Assembly (NCBI GenBank): GCA_020253595.1
Contig: JADCBH010000265.1
Location: 1-6,237, forward strand
Length of the DNA stretch: 6,237 nucleotides
Direction: 5' to 3'
Source of the DNA: Brevundimonas sp.
GTDB lineage: Bacteria; Pseudomonadota; Alphaproteobacteria; Caulobacterales; Caulobacteraceae
Shown in pieces: positions 1 through 6,209 of this stretch (the stretch's first letter is position 1; each line of letters opens with the position of its first letter). The translations under genes and the position numbers were made by a program. Under the pieces are notes generated by a model. The model saw nothing but the letters and a program-made list of their open reading frames with translations. It made no database searches and had not been told where the DNA came from.

Positions 1-659
1 ACGAGGGGAAGCTGCCGCACCACCGACCCCGCCCGCCCCGCGAGCCGCGCCACCCCCGGCCCCGCCGCGTCAAAGATTTGGTGCGCCCCCGACGCTTCGC
101 CCGGCGCGACCACCTCGTCCCCGCCTGCCAGCACGGCCACGCGCGGCCGCCGCGCGCACGTCACCTCGCCGACCCCGGCCGCCGCCGCCAGCGCGAGCCG
201 CCAGGGATCCAGCCGCACGCCCGCCGCCAGCAACAGTTGGCCCGCCGTAAAGTCCGCGCCGCACCACCTCACCCAGGTCGGCGCCTCCGGACCGGAGCCG
301 ATCACCAGTTGCCCGTCCCTAACCTGCGCTTCCTCCTGGATCACCACCCGGTCGGTGCCCACCGGAAGGGGCGCGCCGGTAAAGATGCGCACGGCCTCCC
401 CCGGGCCAACCGCGCCCGCGAACCCCACGCCCGCAGCGCTCTCGCCCACGATCCTCAGCGCCACCTTGCCCAGGTCCGCCGTCCGCACCGCCCAGCCGTC
501 CATGGCCGAAGCGTCGAACGGCGGCTGGTCCCGGCTCGCCCGCACCGGCTCGGCCAACCACCGCCCGTCCGCCTCGTCCAACGCCACCCGCTCGGACGCC
601 AGCGCCTCGACTCCCAACAGCAGCGCCTCGCGCGCTGCCTCGACGCTCTTCAGGCTCAC
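1..659 (-). CDS. moeA: Molybdopterin molybdenumtransferase MoeA (partial, C-terminus beyond left edge)
   Basis: MoeA takes adenylylated molybdopterin, hydrolyses the adenylate and inserts molybdate to give Mo-molybdopterin in the cytosol. The frame runs from GTG at 659 to the left edge, giving 219 codons of a family usually near 400 residues, so roughly the C-terminal 45% is missing. Family motifs are in order: PPFDASAMDGWAVR at about residues 46-59 (family AMDGYA with its active-site Asp), GEAVRIFTGAPLPVGTD at 87-103 (family TGAP), VRWCGADF at 130-137, and VAVLAGGDEVVAPG at 174-187 (family STGDE) followed by HQIFD. The GTG start overlaps the moaC stop by 4 nt (GTGA), so translation is probably coupled; no good independent ribosome binding site is seen. 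The arginine-rich stretch before the G-x-D motif reads VRWCGAD, slightly unusual for the family. The frame is intact throughout what is visible. The identification is secure; the start rests on the overlap and on N-terminal alignment from memory. Confidence 0.95.
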   Translation of the reverse strand, partial: MSLKSVEAAREALLLGVEALASERVALDEADGRWLAEPVRASRDQPPFDASAMDGWAVRTADLGKVALRIVGESAAGVGFAGAVGPGEAVRIFTGAPLPVGTDRVVIQEEAQVRDGQLVIGSGPEAPTWVRWCGADFTAGQLLLAAGVRLDPWRLALAAAAGVGEVTCARRPRVAVLAGGDEVVAPGEASGAHQIFDAAGPGVARLAGRAGSVVRQLPL

Positions 660-1138
660 GCTGCGGCCATCCAATCGCCGGACGACCCGCCCGATTTCGC
701 CATCAGACGCACGCCCTCGATGGTCATGCCCCGATCCGCCGCCTTGAGCATGTCATACAGGGTCAGGAGCGCCACCGACACCGCCGTCAGCGCCTCCATC
801 TCCACCCCGGTCCGTCCGGTCGTCCGCGTCACCGCGTTGACCGTCAGTCCCGACCCGTCCGCGCTCGGCTCGACCGACACCACCGCCGCGTCCAGCGGCA
901 GGGGATGGCACAGCGGGATCAGGTCCGCGGTCTTCTTGGCGGCCATGACACCCGCGATCTCCGCCACCGCCCGCACGTCGCCCTTTCGCCCGCCACCGGA
1001 CAGAGCCAGGGCGAGGGTCTCTGGTGCCATTACAATCCGTCCCTCCGCCCGCGCCTCCCGCGCCGTCTCGGCCTTCGCAGACACATCGACCATGCGCGGC
1101 CGGCCATCGGCGTCGACGTGGGTCAGGGTCGGTCCCAT
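656..1138 (-). CDS. moaC: Cyclic pyranopterin monophosphate synthase MoaC
   Basis: MoaC rearranges the 3',8-cyclo-GTP made by MoaA into cPMP, the second step of Moco synthesis, in the cytosol as a hexamer. The product is 160 residues, the normal family length. It begins with the hallmark LTHVDADGRPRMVDVSAK (residues 5-22). It carries KGDVRAVAEIAGVMAAKKT (52-70), LIPLCHPLPL (73-82) and GVEMEALTAVSVALLTLYDM (111-130) followed by KAADRGM. Residues matching the E. coli catalytic set are all present, shifted by one: K52, H78, E113, E115, D129 and K132. ATG at 1138 lies one base after the moaB stop, with GGAG at 1149-1146 seven bases ahead, so the site lies inside the moaB coding sequence. The 3' end overlaps moeA by 4 nt. 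Nothing is missing or broken. Confidence 0.98.
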   Translation of the reverse strand: MGPTLTHVDADGRPRMVDVSAKAETAREARAEGRIVMAPETLALALSGGGRKGDVRAVAEIAGVMAAKKTADLIPLCHPLPLDAAVVSVEPSADGSGLTVNAVTRTTGRTGVEMEALTAVSVALLTLYDMLKAADRGMTIEGVRLMAKSGGSSGDWMAAA

Positions 1139-1139
1139 C

Positions 1140-1700
1140 TCAGGTCTCCATCAGCCGGGGCATGATCTCGACGAGGTTGCAGGGGCGGTGCCGACTGTCG
1201 AGTTGCCAACGGATTACCTTGTCCCAACCGTCGCGCACTGCCCCATTCGTTCCCGGCAAGCAGAAGACGACCACGCCGCCGACGATGCCCGCCGTCGCCC
1301 GCGACTGCAGCGTCGACAGGCCGATCGTCTGGTAGCTGACCGTGTGGAACACGACCGAGAAGCCTTCTATGCGCTTGTCGAACAGAGGCTCCAGCGCCTC
1401 CGGCGTGACGTCGCGACCCGTCAGCCCCGTTCCGCCGGTGGTCACGATGGCGTCCGCCGCTCCCTGATCAATCCAGCCGCGCACCGCCGAACGGATCGCT
1501 TCGACGTCGTCCGGAACGATCGCCTTGCCCGCCAGGACATGGCCCGCCGCCTGGACCCGCTCGGCCAGAATGGCACCCGAGGTATCGGTCTCGTCATCGC
1601 GGGTGTCCGACACGGTCAGCACCGCCACCCGCACCGGCGTCACCGCCTGGTCCAGCAGCAACTTTCCGCCAGGCGCCGGCAGGACATCTCCATCGCTCAT
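1140..1700 (-). CDS. moaB: Molybdenum cofactor biosynthesis protein MoaB (MogA/MoaB family)
   Basis: Members of this family bind molybdopterin and, in the MogA branch, adenylylate it before molybdate insertion by MoeA. The 186-residue product resembles E. coli MoaB: VRVAVLTVSDTR near residues 23-34, DTSG at 39-42, VTTGGTGLTGRDVTPEAL at 86-102, STLQSRA at 129-135 and LPGTNGAVRDGWD at 148-160, then the RPCN signature at 172-175. I chose ATG at 1700: it forms an ATGA overlap with the moaE stop and has GGAG at 1712-1709 at 8-nt spacing. An in-frame GTG at 1721 would add seven residues but has no comparable site. With moeA just downstream and no mogA visible, this protein probably supplies the adenylylation step. 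That is inference; MoaB in E. coli is dispensable because MogA is present, while many bacteria have only MoaB. Confidence 0.96.
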   Translation of the reverse strand: MSDGDVLPAPGGKLLLDQAVTPVRVAVLTVSDTRDDETDTSGAILAERVQAAGHVLAGKAIVPDDVEAIRSAVRGWIDQGAADAIVTTGGTGLTGRDVTPEALEPLFDKRIEGFSVVFHTVSYQTIGLSTLQSRATAGIVGGVVVFCLPGTNGAVRDGWDKVIRWQLDSRHRPCNLVEIMPRLMET

Positions 1701-2158
1701 TCGCTCGTCTCCGTGTTCCACCGCGCCGCATCCGCGTGATCCGCCGGGCGGGGCTCGATCCAGCGCCGCCCGTCAGGTCCGTCCTCACGCTTCCACAACG
1801 GTGCCCGTGTCTTTAGCTGGTCCATGAGGAAATCCGCCGCCTGAAACGCCGTCCGCCGATGTGCCGCTGCCGCCGCCACGAAGACGATCGCCTCGCCCGG
1901 GCGCACCTGTCCCCACCGGTGTACGGTCAGCAGGTCGATCAGATCGAATCGCGCCCGCGCCTCGGCCTCCAGCGCGGCCATCCCGTTCTCGGTAAAGCCC
2001 CGCCAGGCATCCAGCGTCAGGGTCTCGACCGTCCGCCCGTCCGTCTCCGCCCGGCACAGGCCCGTGAAGCTGACCACCGCGCCCACATCGGTCCGCCCCG
2101 CGCAGAACGCTGCCAGCAGCGCGCCCGGATCGATCGCCCCATCCTCCAGCCGCGCCAA
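1697..2158 (-). CDS. moaE: Molybdopterin synthase catalytic subunit MoaE (TTG start)
   Basis: MoaE is the large subunit of molybdopterin synthase. With thiocarboxylated MoaD it converts cPMP to molybdopterin. The product is 153 residues, normal for the family. Motifs include GAVVSFTG (26-33), LTLDAWRGFTENGM (47-60, where most relatives have a Tyr-Pro-Gly-Met type sequence), VHRWGQVRPGEAIVFV (79-94), HRRTAFQAADFLMDQLK (100-116) and TRAPLWKRE (117-125). K116 and K123 align with the two catalytic lysines of E. coli MoaE (K119 and K126). The start is TTG at 2158, three bases after the moaD stop and 7 nt after a GGGGGG run; no ATG or GTG fits the N-terminus better, and the family's conserved GAVVSFTG then sits at the expected distance. 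The 3' end overlaps moaB in an ATGA. The C-terminal 16 residues are acidic and not conserved. Confidence 0.96.
   Translation of the reverse strand: MARLEDGAIDPGALLAAFCAGRTDVGAVVSFTGLCRAETDGRTVETLTLDAWRGFTENGMAALEAEARARFDLIDLLTVHRWGQVRPGEAIVFVAAAAAHRRTAFQAADFLMDQLKTRAPLWKREDGPDGRRWIEPRPADHADAARWNTETSE
1709..1712 (-). promoter_or_regulatory. Ribosome binding site that decides the moaB start
   Basis: GGAG lies 8 nt upstream of ATG at 1700, within the last codons of moaE. It favours that ATG over the GTG at 1721, which has no similar element. Confidence 0.6.
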
Positions 2159-2161
2159 GTC

Positions 2162-2398
2162 TCAGCCCCCCGACACGGGCGGCGCGAACGCCACCTCGTC
2201 GTCGGTGCCCACGGCCACGTCGCCGCGCACCACCACCTTGTTGACCACAGTCATTCGCCCCGGCCTTGCGAGCCGGTCGGCAAGACCTTCGTGCTGCGAA
2301 AGCACGGCGACCAGCGCTTCTGTCGTCGCGCCCTCGACTTCCCGCTCACGCCAACCGGCGACGTCAGCGAAGGCCCCGAACAGCAGCACGCGCGGCAT
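2162..2398 (-). CDS. moaD: Molybdopterin synthase sulfur carrier subunit MoaD
   Basis: MoaD is the ubiquitin-fold sulfur carrier of molybdopterin synthase. Its C-terminal glycine is adenylylated by a MoeB-type enzyme and converted to a thiocarboxylate that donates sulfur to cPMP in the MoaE active site. The product is 78 residues, matching the family. It starts with the beta strand PRVLLFGAF (2-10) and ends DEVAFAPPVSGG (67-78), with the obligatory Gly-Gly tail. ATG at 2398 follows the moaA stop by three bases and has a GGGGGG run 7 nt upstream inside the last moaA codons. Its own final codons (GGG GGC TGA) play the same role for moaE. No MoeB homologue is in the window, so activation must come from elsewhere. 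Confidence 0.96.
   Translation of the reverse strand: MPRVLLFGAFADVAGWREREVEGATTEALVAVLSQHEGLADRLARPGRMTVVNKVVVRGDVAVGTDDEVAFAPPVSGG
2166..2171 (-). promoter_or_regulatory. Ribosome binding site for moaE inside the moaD Gly-Gly codons
   Basis: This is the same arrangement as at the moaA/moaD junction: GGG GGC encodes the terminal Gly-Gly of MoaD, and the G-run sits exactly 7 nt before the moaE TTG. It supports TTG at 2158 as the true moaE start, since no other start candidate is near. Confidence 0.5.
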
Positions 2399-2401
2399 CG
2401 C

Positions 2402-3421
2402 TCAGCCCCCCGTCATGGACATGGGTCGGGACACAGCCGCTGCCGCCCCGGCCGAGATCCGGAAGTCATGGGCACCCGGCTTCCTCGCCACCGCCTCACG
2501 GATCGTCCGCTCGACCGCGACCTCACCGCCCTCCGCCAGGGCTTCAGCCAGGTCGGCATGATCATCCTGCCCCAGACAAAGATACAGCCGACCCGTACAG
2601 GTCACCCGGACCCGATTGCAGTCGCCGCAGAAATTGTGGGTCATCGGCGTGATGAATCCCAGCGTCCCACCGGTCTGCTCAACCCGGACATAGCGCGCGG
2701 GCCCCGCCGTTCGCCTGGCCAAGTGGGTCAATGTCCATTGCGCCTCCAGCCCTCGCCGCACCTCGGCCAGCGACAGGAACTGCGCCGTCCGGTCCGCGCC
2801 GATCTCCCCGATCGGCATGGCCTCGATCAGGCTGATCTCGTGACCTTCGCCATGCGCCCAGGCGATCAGGCTGGGCAATTCGCCCGCATTGTCGTCCTTC
2901 AGCGCCACGGCATTTATTTTGACGGCCAATCCAGCGGCGCGCGCCGCTGCAATGCCCTCAAGCGCACGGTCCACCTCCCCGCCGCGCGTCAGACGCCGGT
3001 AGGTCGCGGGGTCACGCGTATCCAGAGAGACGTTTACCCGCCGGACCCCGATATCCGCCAACGACCGCGCGTGCTGCGCCAGTCGCGTGCCGTTGGTGGT
3101 CAGCGTGAGCTCATCGAGGGTACCCGACGCCAGATGTCGCGACAGGCCCGCCACAAGGGATAGGAAGTCCTTGCGGACCAGCGGTTCACCGCCGGTCAGG
3201 CGGATGCGCCGTGTTCCCATCCGCACGAAGGTCGAGGCCAGCTGGTCCAAGGCCTCGACTGACAGGACCAAGTCGCGCGTTACAAACTTCTGGCGCTCCG
3301 ACATGCAATAGACGCAGCGCAGATCGCATCGATCGGTCACAGAAAGACGCACATAGCGGATCGCCCGACCGAGCGGGTCGATTAGTGGCGAACTGGGCAA
3401 GGCGGGCGCGGCCACAGACAT
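2402..3421 (-). CDS. moaA: GTP 3',8-cyclase MoaA (radical SAM)
   Basis: MoaA is the radical S-adenosylmethionine enzyme that cyclises GTP to 3',8-cyclo-7,8-dihydro-GTP, the first step of Moco synthesis. The product is 339 residues, normal for the family. The radical SAM cluster motif CDLRCVYC supplies C32, C36 and C39; LTGGEPLVR follows at 75-83 and VNVSLDT at 129-135. The second, substrate-binding 4Fe-4S site is CGDCNRVRVTCTGRLYLC with C265, C268 and C282 at the family spacing (CxxC-x13-C). The protein ends SMTGG, the C-terminal Gly-Gly needed for activity in characterised MoaA. ATG at 3421 is the only reasonable start, but no Shine-Dalgarno sequence precedes it at normal spacing; the nearest G-run ends about 18 nt upstream. 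It heads the operon, with about 214 nt between it and the gene upstream on the same strand. Confidence 0.98.
   Translation of the reverse strand: MSVAAPALPSSPLIDPLGRAIRYVRLSVTDRCDLRCVYCMSERQKFVTRDLVLSVEALDQLASTFVRMGTRRIRLTGGEPLVRKDFLSLVAGLSRHLASGTLDELTLTTNGTRLAQHARSLADIGVRRVNVSLDTRDPATYRRLTRGGEVDRALEGIAAARAAGLAVKINAVALKDDNAGELPSLIAWAHGEGHEISLIEAMPIGEIGADRTAQFLSLAEVRRGLEAQWTLTHLARRTAGPARYVRVEQTGGTLGFITPMTHNFCGDCNRVRVTCTGRLYLCLGQDDHADLAEALAEGGEVAVERTIREAVARKPGAHDFRISAGAAAAVSRPMSMTGG
2406..2411 (-). promoter_or_regulatory. Ribosome binding site for moaD inside the moaA Gly-Gly codons
   Basis: The six-G run formed by the last two sense codons of moaA (GGG GGC) lies 7 nt before the moaD ATG. It can pair with the anti-Shine-Dalgarno core through G-C and G-U pairs. 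It is the only purine-rich element at the right distance. This reading is inference from position and sequence. Confidence 0.5.
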
Positions 3422-3453
3422 GACGATGAAAGCATAGCCCCCGCGCGGCGCGG

Positions 3454-3476
3454 CGAAAGCCGCTTCTCAGCTTTCG
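3454..3476 (-). promoter_or_regulatory. Hairpin in the moaA leader
   Basis: A perfect 7-bp inverted repeat, CGAAAGC and GCTTTCG, with a 9-nt loop lies about 33 nt upstream of the moaA ATG and would be part of the leader if transcription starts further upstream. No U-tract follows it on the minus strand, so it is not a classical terminator for the upstream gene. It could be a regulatory or stabilising structure. It is too small on its own to be called a Moco riboswitch. Confidence 0.3.
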
Positions 3477-3493
3477 TGCACGTTTTCTCTGCG

Positions 3494-3518
3494 GTTACAG
3501 CGCCGGATCGATTCACAA
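3494..3518 (-). promoter_or_regulatory. Possible promoter of the moaADEBC-moeA operon
   Basis: TTGTGAA at 3518-3512 and GCTGTAAC at 3501-3494 are separated by 10 nt. The second element matches six of seven specified positions of the alphaproteobacterial (Caulobacter-type) -10 consensus GCTANAWC; the first matches only TTG of TTGACGS. A start near 3487 would give a leader of about 65 nt containing the hairpin described separately. A second weak -10-like TATGCT at 3436-3431 would give an almost leaderless moaA transcript. Both are guesses from sequence. Confidence 0.2.
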
Positions 3519-3635
3519 ATCTCGTTCCGGACTCCCACGAAGCGAGGCGCCCATCAGCCGATGGTGATTGTCCCCCTCAGGCCGAGGCAACCAGGCGTTC
3601 CAGCGCCGTCACGCCGGCGTTTGGGCGATGGCGCT

Positions 3636-6101
3636 TTAGCGCGCGAAGGGTGCCTGATTGTTCTGTCGGCTGATTTCCAGAGGTTGGCCGTCGAGGACAA
3701 GCCTGACGACGCTGCCAGGTGGCACCTCGGGAGGCAGCGAAAGCGTCACTGGCTGGGTCTTGGGCAGCAGATCATCGGGCGGGGGCAGGCTTTGAAAGCC
3801 AGCCTGCGCCAGAACCCCGCCCTGGGCGTCCTGCAGCATCACACGGCCAGGTGGCGAGGCCACTGCTCCGAGGCTGTGGACTGTGACCGTCAGGCTCGAG
3901 CCGTCGATCCTCAGGTCCGAAGGTCCGATCCCCACATCGGGTCGTGTGGACAGGGCCGGGCCACGTTCGACGAGCGCGAACTCCAATACGGTTGGCCCGG
4001 GCGCAAGAACGACAGGCAGAGAGTCCCCCGGTCCAAAGGAGACCATATAAGTCTCTGCGACATCGGGGCGATCATCGCCGTCCGCGTCTGCACCGTGACG
4101 AACCTGCCAGCTGCCCGGCTCGATTTCGCCGCCGCCAATAGCCGCACGGACGGGGGCATCCGACAGGTTCCACACGATCACGCGAAACCCGTCCGATGCG
4201 GGCTCGCGGACGAGGATTGCGGTTCTCAATGCATCTTCGGAGTCCTGAAAGCGCCAGGTGATCCGATGACCGGGCACGATCCGGTTGCGGGCGTGGGCGA
4301 CCCCGCCGAGCCGCGCGCGCTGCAGCTGGATGCTCGGCACCTCGACGCGGTCGGTCCACCAATGGTCTTCCGTCTGCATGTGCATGCGTACGGCATTGGA
4401 GTGGATTTCGCGGGCGGAGAGCCGCTCCAGATACTCGCGATTGCCAGTTTCGGCGGCTGCGAATGTCAAGGCGTCCGCCGGCGCGTCCGGCGCTGCCGCC
4501 GCTCTAATGTATCTTTGATGCAAGTCGGGCCTGCCCAGATCCCGACCGACATCACTGTTGACGTTCGCGTACTCGTTCGTTCCGGCAGGATCACCCAATG
4601 GGTCAAGGTAGCGTGACGCGCCGGTCCAGCGCCAAGCTGACCAGAGCAGCATCGCCGTTGGTCCCAATCCTGATCCGCGTTGGGCGTCCGTTGTCCAGTT
4701 GATGTCGGCGGGCCAAGCGACCGTCCCGTCCGCGCCGGGTACCCCGTGAGCCAGATATCCGTCGGCCAGCTCAAGCAGCAGAGAGCGCAACCGGGGCGAA
4801 CCGTTGTAATCGACGAGAAGCATCCCGGGGTGAAGAACAAGGTGCGATTGCCCCTTGGACCAGTCCCACGGCGTCTCTCGCGCGACGACCGAGCCGCTGA
4901 AGTAGTTTGAAATGATGTGACGGTGCCCGGCGGCGTTGATCGCGGTGATATCGGCGTAACGGCGTGCGGTGGCCATCAGCCGCTCTATCGCGACCGGGTC
5001 GCCCCGGTTCAGGCGCGCCGCCTGGCTGATGGCATTGATCCCCTCCTCATAGATGTGCAGCTCGTCGGTCTGGATGCGATTCAGGCCGTCGTCCCACATG
5101 TCGTTGCGATAGCTGGCCTCGATCAGGGCGTTCAGCGATGCGTTCAGCTTGTCGGGATCGACGCCCATCAGGGCGGGGCCGACCCACTGGTTCGTCATGT
5201 CCGTATCGTCCGAAATGCCGCCTCCGAACTCGCCGGCGACCTGACGGTTGTCGATCCACCAGTTCACGAAATGACGCCCCCCCCTCAGTGCCTCCACTTG
5301 TCGGAAGGCCCATAGGGGCACGCCGGGCGGAGGAGAGGGCTGGATGAAGTCGGGCAGCGGCTGGGCCGTGTTCCACTCGCTCCAGTAAGCACGGGCTTCG
5401 ATGTTGTCCGGATCGACGCGGAGCAGGTCGGTCAGGTCGCGGTAAAACCGATCAAACAGCGCAAGATCTCGCGTGATCTGGCGCTCTTCGACCAGGAAGC
5501 CGTAGCTGTCCTGGATCTGCATCAACCGATCCGTCACATGCTCCGGGCGCGCTGTGTCTCGGGATTTGAAGATGAGCCGAACGCCCATCCCGTCCAGGCT
5601 TTGTGCGCCGAAGTCCGGGGCCGCGGACGCCACGGTCATGTAGAGGCTGTTGTCGTCGTCCAGGAGCCGGTCCCTTATGTCGAGGAATACGGTTCGGGCC
5701 TCGCCAGGCCGGACAGAAACATTGACGTCGAGCATGTCTCGAAGTGGCCAGGTCGGATCCTTCACCCGCAGGTTCAACGAAATCAGGCCATTCGCATCCG
5801 GTGTGACGGACAAGGCGGGAACATCCAGAACGATGCCGTGCAGTCCACCGGCCTGCTGGTAGCTGAGAGTCGGAACATTGCGGATGAGCGGACCTCCCGG
5901 TCTTCCCCGGCGAAAGTCGATCGGAACGACCACGTGGGCGATCGGTCGCTCGCCAATCAGCGCCGTCCGACGCGGTGCGCTGGGTGCGCTCCCCGGCAAG
6001 GCTACGACCGTGTCTCGCTCTTCGCGCGGATATCGTCCGGCGATGAAGGCCGCCACGGCGTCAGTCGCGACATAGCTAGGCTCGACGCCGGTGCGCACCA
6101 C
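3636..6101 (-). CDS. Large uncharacterised protein, possible secreted carbohydrate-active helical-toroid protein
   Basis: I do not recognise a named gene. From GTG at 6101 the frame gives 821 residues. Residues 50-180 are beta-rich (for example LISLNLRVKDPTW and ARTVFLDIRDRLL). Residues 185-560 look mainly helical and are rich in Trp, Asp and His, with striking blocks: GEFGGGISDDTDM (290-302), TDELHIYEEG (345-354), AGHRHIISNYFSG (391-403) and WDWSKGQSHLVLHPG (412-426). A further block, HMQTEDHWWTDRVEVPS, lies at 574-590. Residues 605-715 form a beta region with VIVWNLSDAPV and a calcium-loop-like DADGDDRPD (672-680). The last 100 residues look like a CARDB-type Ig domain ending near a natural QNN. 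This layout recalls extracellular (alpha/alpha)6-toroid lyases or hydrolases followed by beta domains, but no family is proven. No signal peptide is seen because the N-terminus is not resolved: the start lacks a ribosome binding site and the frame stays open upstream. It may be a truncated or frameshifted gene. Confidence 0.65.
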   Translation of the reverse strand: MVRTGVEPSYVATDAVAAFIAGRYPREERDTVVALPGSAPSAPRRTALIGERPIAHVVVPIDFRRGRPGGPLIRNVPTLSYQQAGGLHGIVLDVPALSVTPDANGLISLNLRVKDPTWPLRDMLDVNVSVRPGEARTVFLDIRDRLLDDDNSLYMTVASAAPDFGAQSLDGMGVRLIFKSRDTARPEHVTDRLMQIQDSYGFLVEERQITRDLALFDRFYRDLTDLLRVDPDNIEARAYWSEWNTAQPLPDFIQPSPPPGVPLWAFRQVEALRGGRHFVNWWIDNRQVAGEFGGGISDDTDMTNQWVGPALMGVDPDKLNASLNALIEASYRNDMWDDGLNRIQTDELHIYEEGINAISQAARLNRGDPVAIERLMATARRYADITAINAAGHRHIISNYFSGSVVARETPWDWSKGQSHLVLHPGMLLVDYNGSPRLRSLLLELADGYLAHGVPGADGTVAWPADINWTTDAQRGSGLGPTAMLLWSAWRWTGASRYLDPLGDPAGTNEYANVNSDVGRDLGRPDLHQRYIRAAAAPDAPADALTFAAAETGNREYLERLSAREIHSNAVRMHMQTEDHWWTDRVEVPSIQLQRARLGGVAHARNRIVPGHRITWRFQDSEDALRTAILVREPASDGFRVIVWNLSDAPVRAAIGGGEIEPGSWQVRHGADADGDDRPDVAETYMVSFGPGDSLPVVLAPGPTVLEFALVERGPALSTRPDVGIGPSDLRIDGSSLTVTVHSLGAVASPPGRVMLQDAQGGVLAQAGFQSLPPPDDLLPKTQPVTLSLPPEVPPGSVVRLVLDGQPLEISRQNNQAPFAR

Positions 6102-6209
6102 ATAGCGATAGTCGCCAATGCTGTCTGGGAGGTCGCCGGCAGCGACATTGTAGACGCCGATCTCCTGTATCGGTGTTGACGTGACCCCCTGAAACTCCTC
6201 CAGGAATAG
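6102..6209 (-). other. Coding-like upstream extension of the large gene without a start codon
   Basis: The frame of the large gene continues 36 codons upstream of GTG 6101 until an in-frame TAG at 6212-6210. The translation (including PIQEIGVYNVAAGDLPDSIG) looks like real protein and joins smoothly to the downstream sequence. It contains no ATG, GTG or TTG. A strong purine-rich GGAGGAG lies near 6200-6194, but no start codon follows it in frame at a useful distance. Either the real start lies outside the window and a frameshift or stop has broken the gene, or the short GTG-initiated form is used. Bases 6213-6237 hold nothing else I can identify. Confidence 0.5.

Larger units (their letters stand above)
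3422..3635. other. Intergenic region between the large gene and moaA
   Basis: No gene is supported in these 214 bases. From right to left on the minus strand they hold a GCGCTAAAGCGC palindrome around the stop codon of the large gene, a perfect ACGCCGGCGT palindrome at 3620-3611 nested inside an AGCGCC/GGCGCT inverted repeat (3635-3630 with 3607-3602), a weak CCATC/GATGG stem, the possible promoter and the leader hairpin. None of the stems is followed by a T-run on the minus strand, so no intrinsic terminator separates the large gene from moaA. Confidence 0.6.

Noticed and set aside
1701..1721. GTG at 1721 as the moaB start
   Set aside because: It would lengthen the overlap with moaE to 25 nt and lacks a ribosome binding site, while ATG 1700 has GGAG at 8 nt and a standard ATGA overlap.
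78..1739. Plus-strand open frame of 553 codons opposite moeA, moaC and moaB
   Set aside because: It is antisense to three securely identified genes. The translation is Arg/Pro/His-rich with no motifs, typical of stop-poor antisense frames in very GC-rich DNA.
1859..3163. Plus-strand open frame of 434 codons opposite moaE, moaD and moaA
   Set aside because: Same reason: it spans three unrelated real genes on the other strand and its product is low-complexity Arg/Pro/His-rich sequence.
3454..3486. Plus-strand intrinsic terminator (7-bp stem followed by TTTT at 3483-3486)
   Set aside because: There is no credible plus-strand gene to its left, and the T-run is short and begins 6 nt after the stem.
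3422..3640. Moco riboswitch upstream of moaA
   Set aside because: I see only small stems and cannot match the known multi-helix consensus by eye, so I do not claim it.
3561..4616. Plus-strand open frame of 351 codons opposite the 3' part of the large gene
   Set aside because: The minus strand has a longer frame with coherent domain-like sequence here, and the plus frame shows no recognisable motif.
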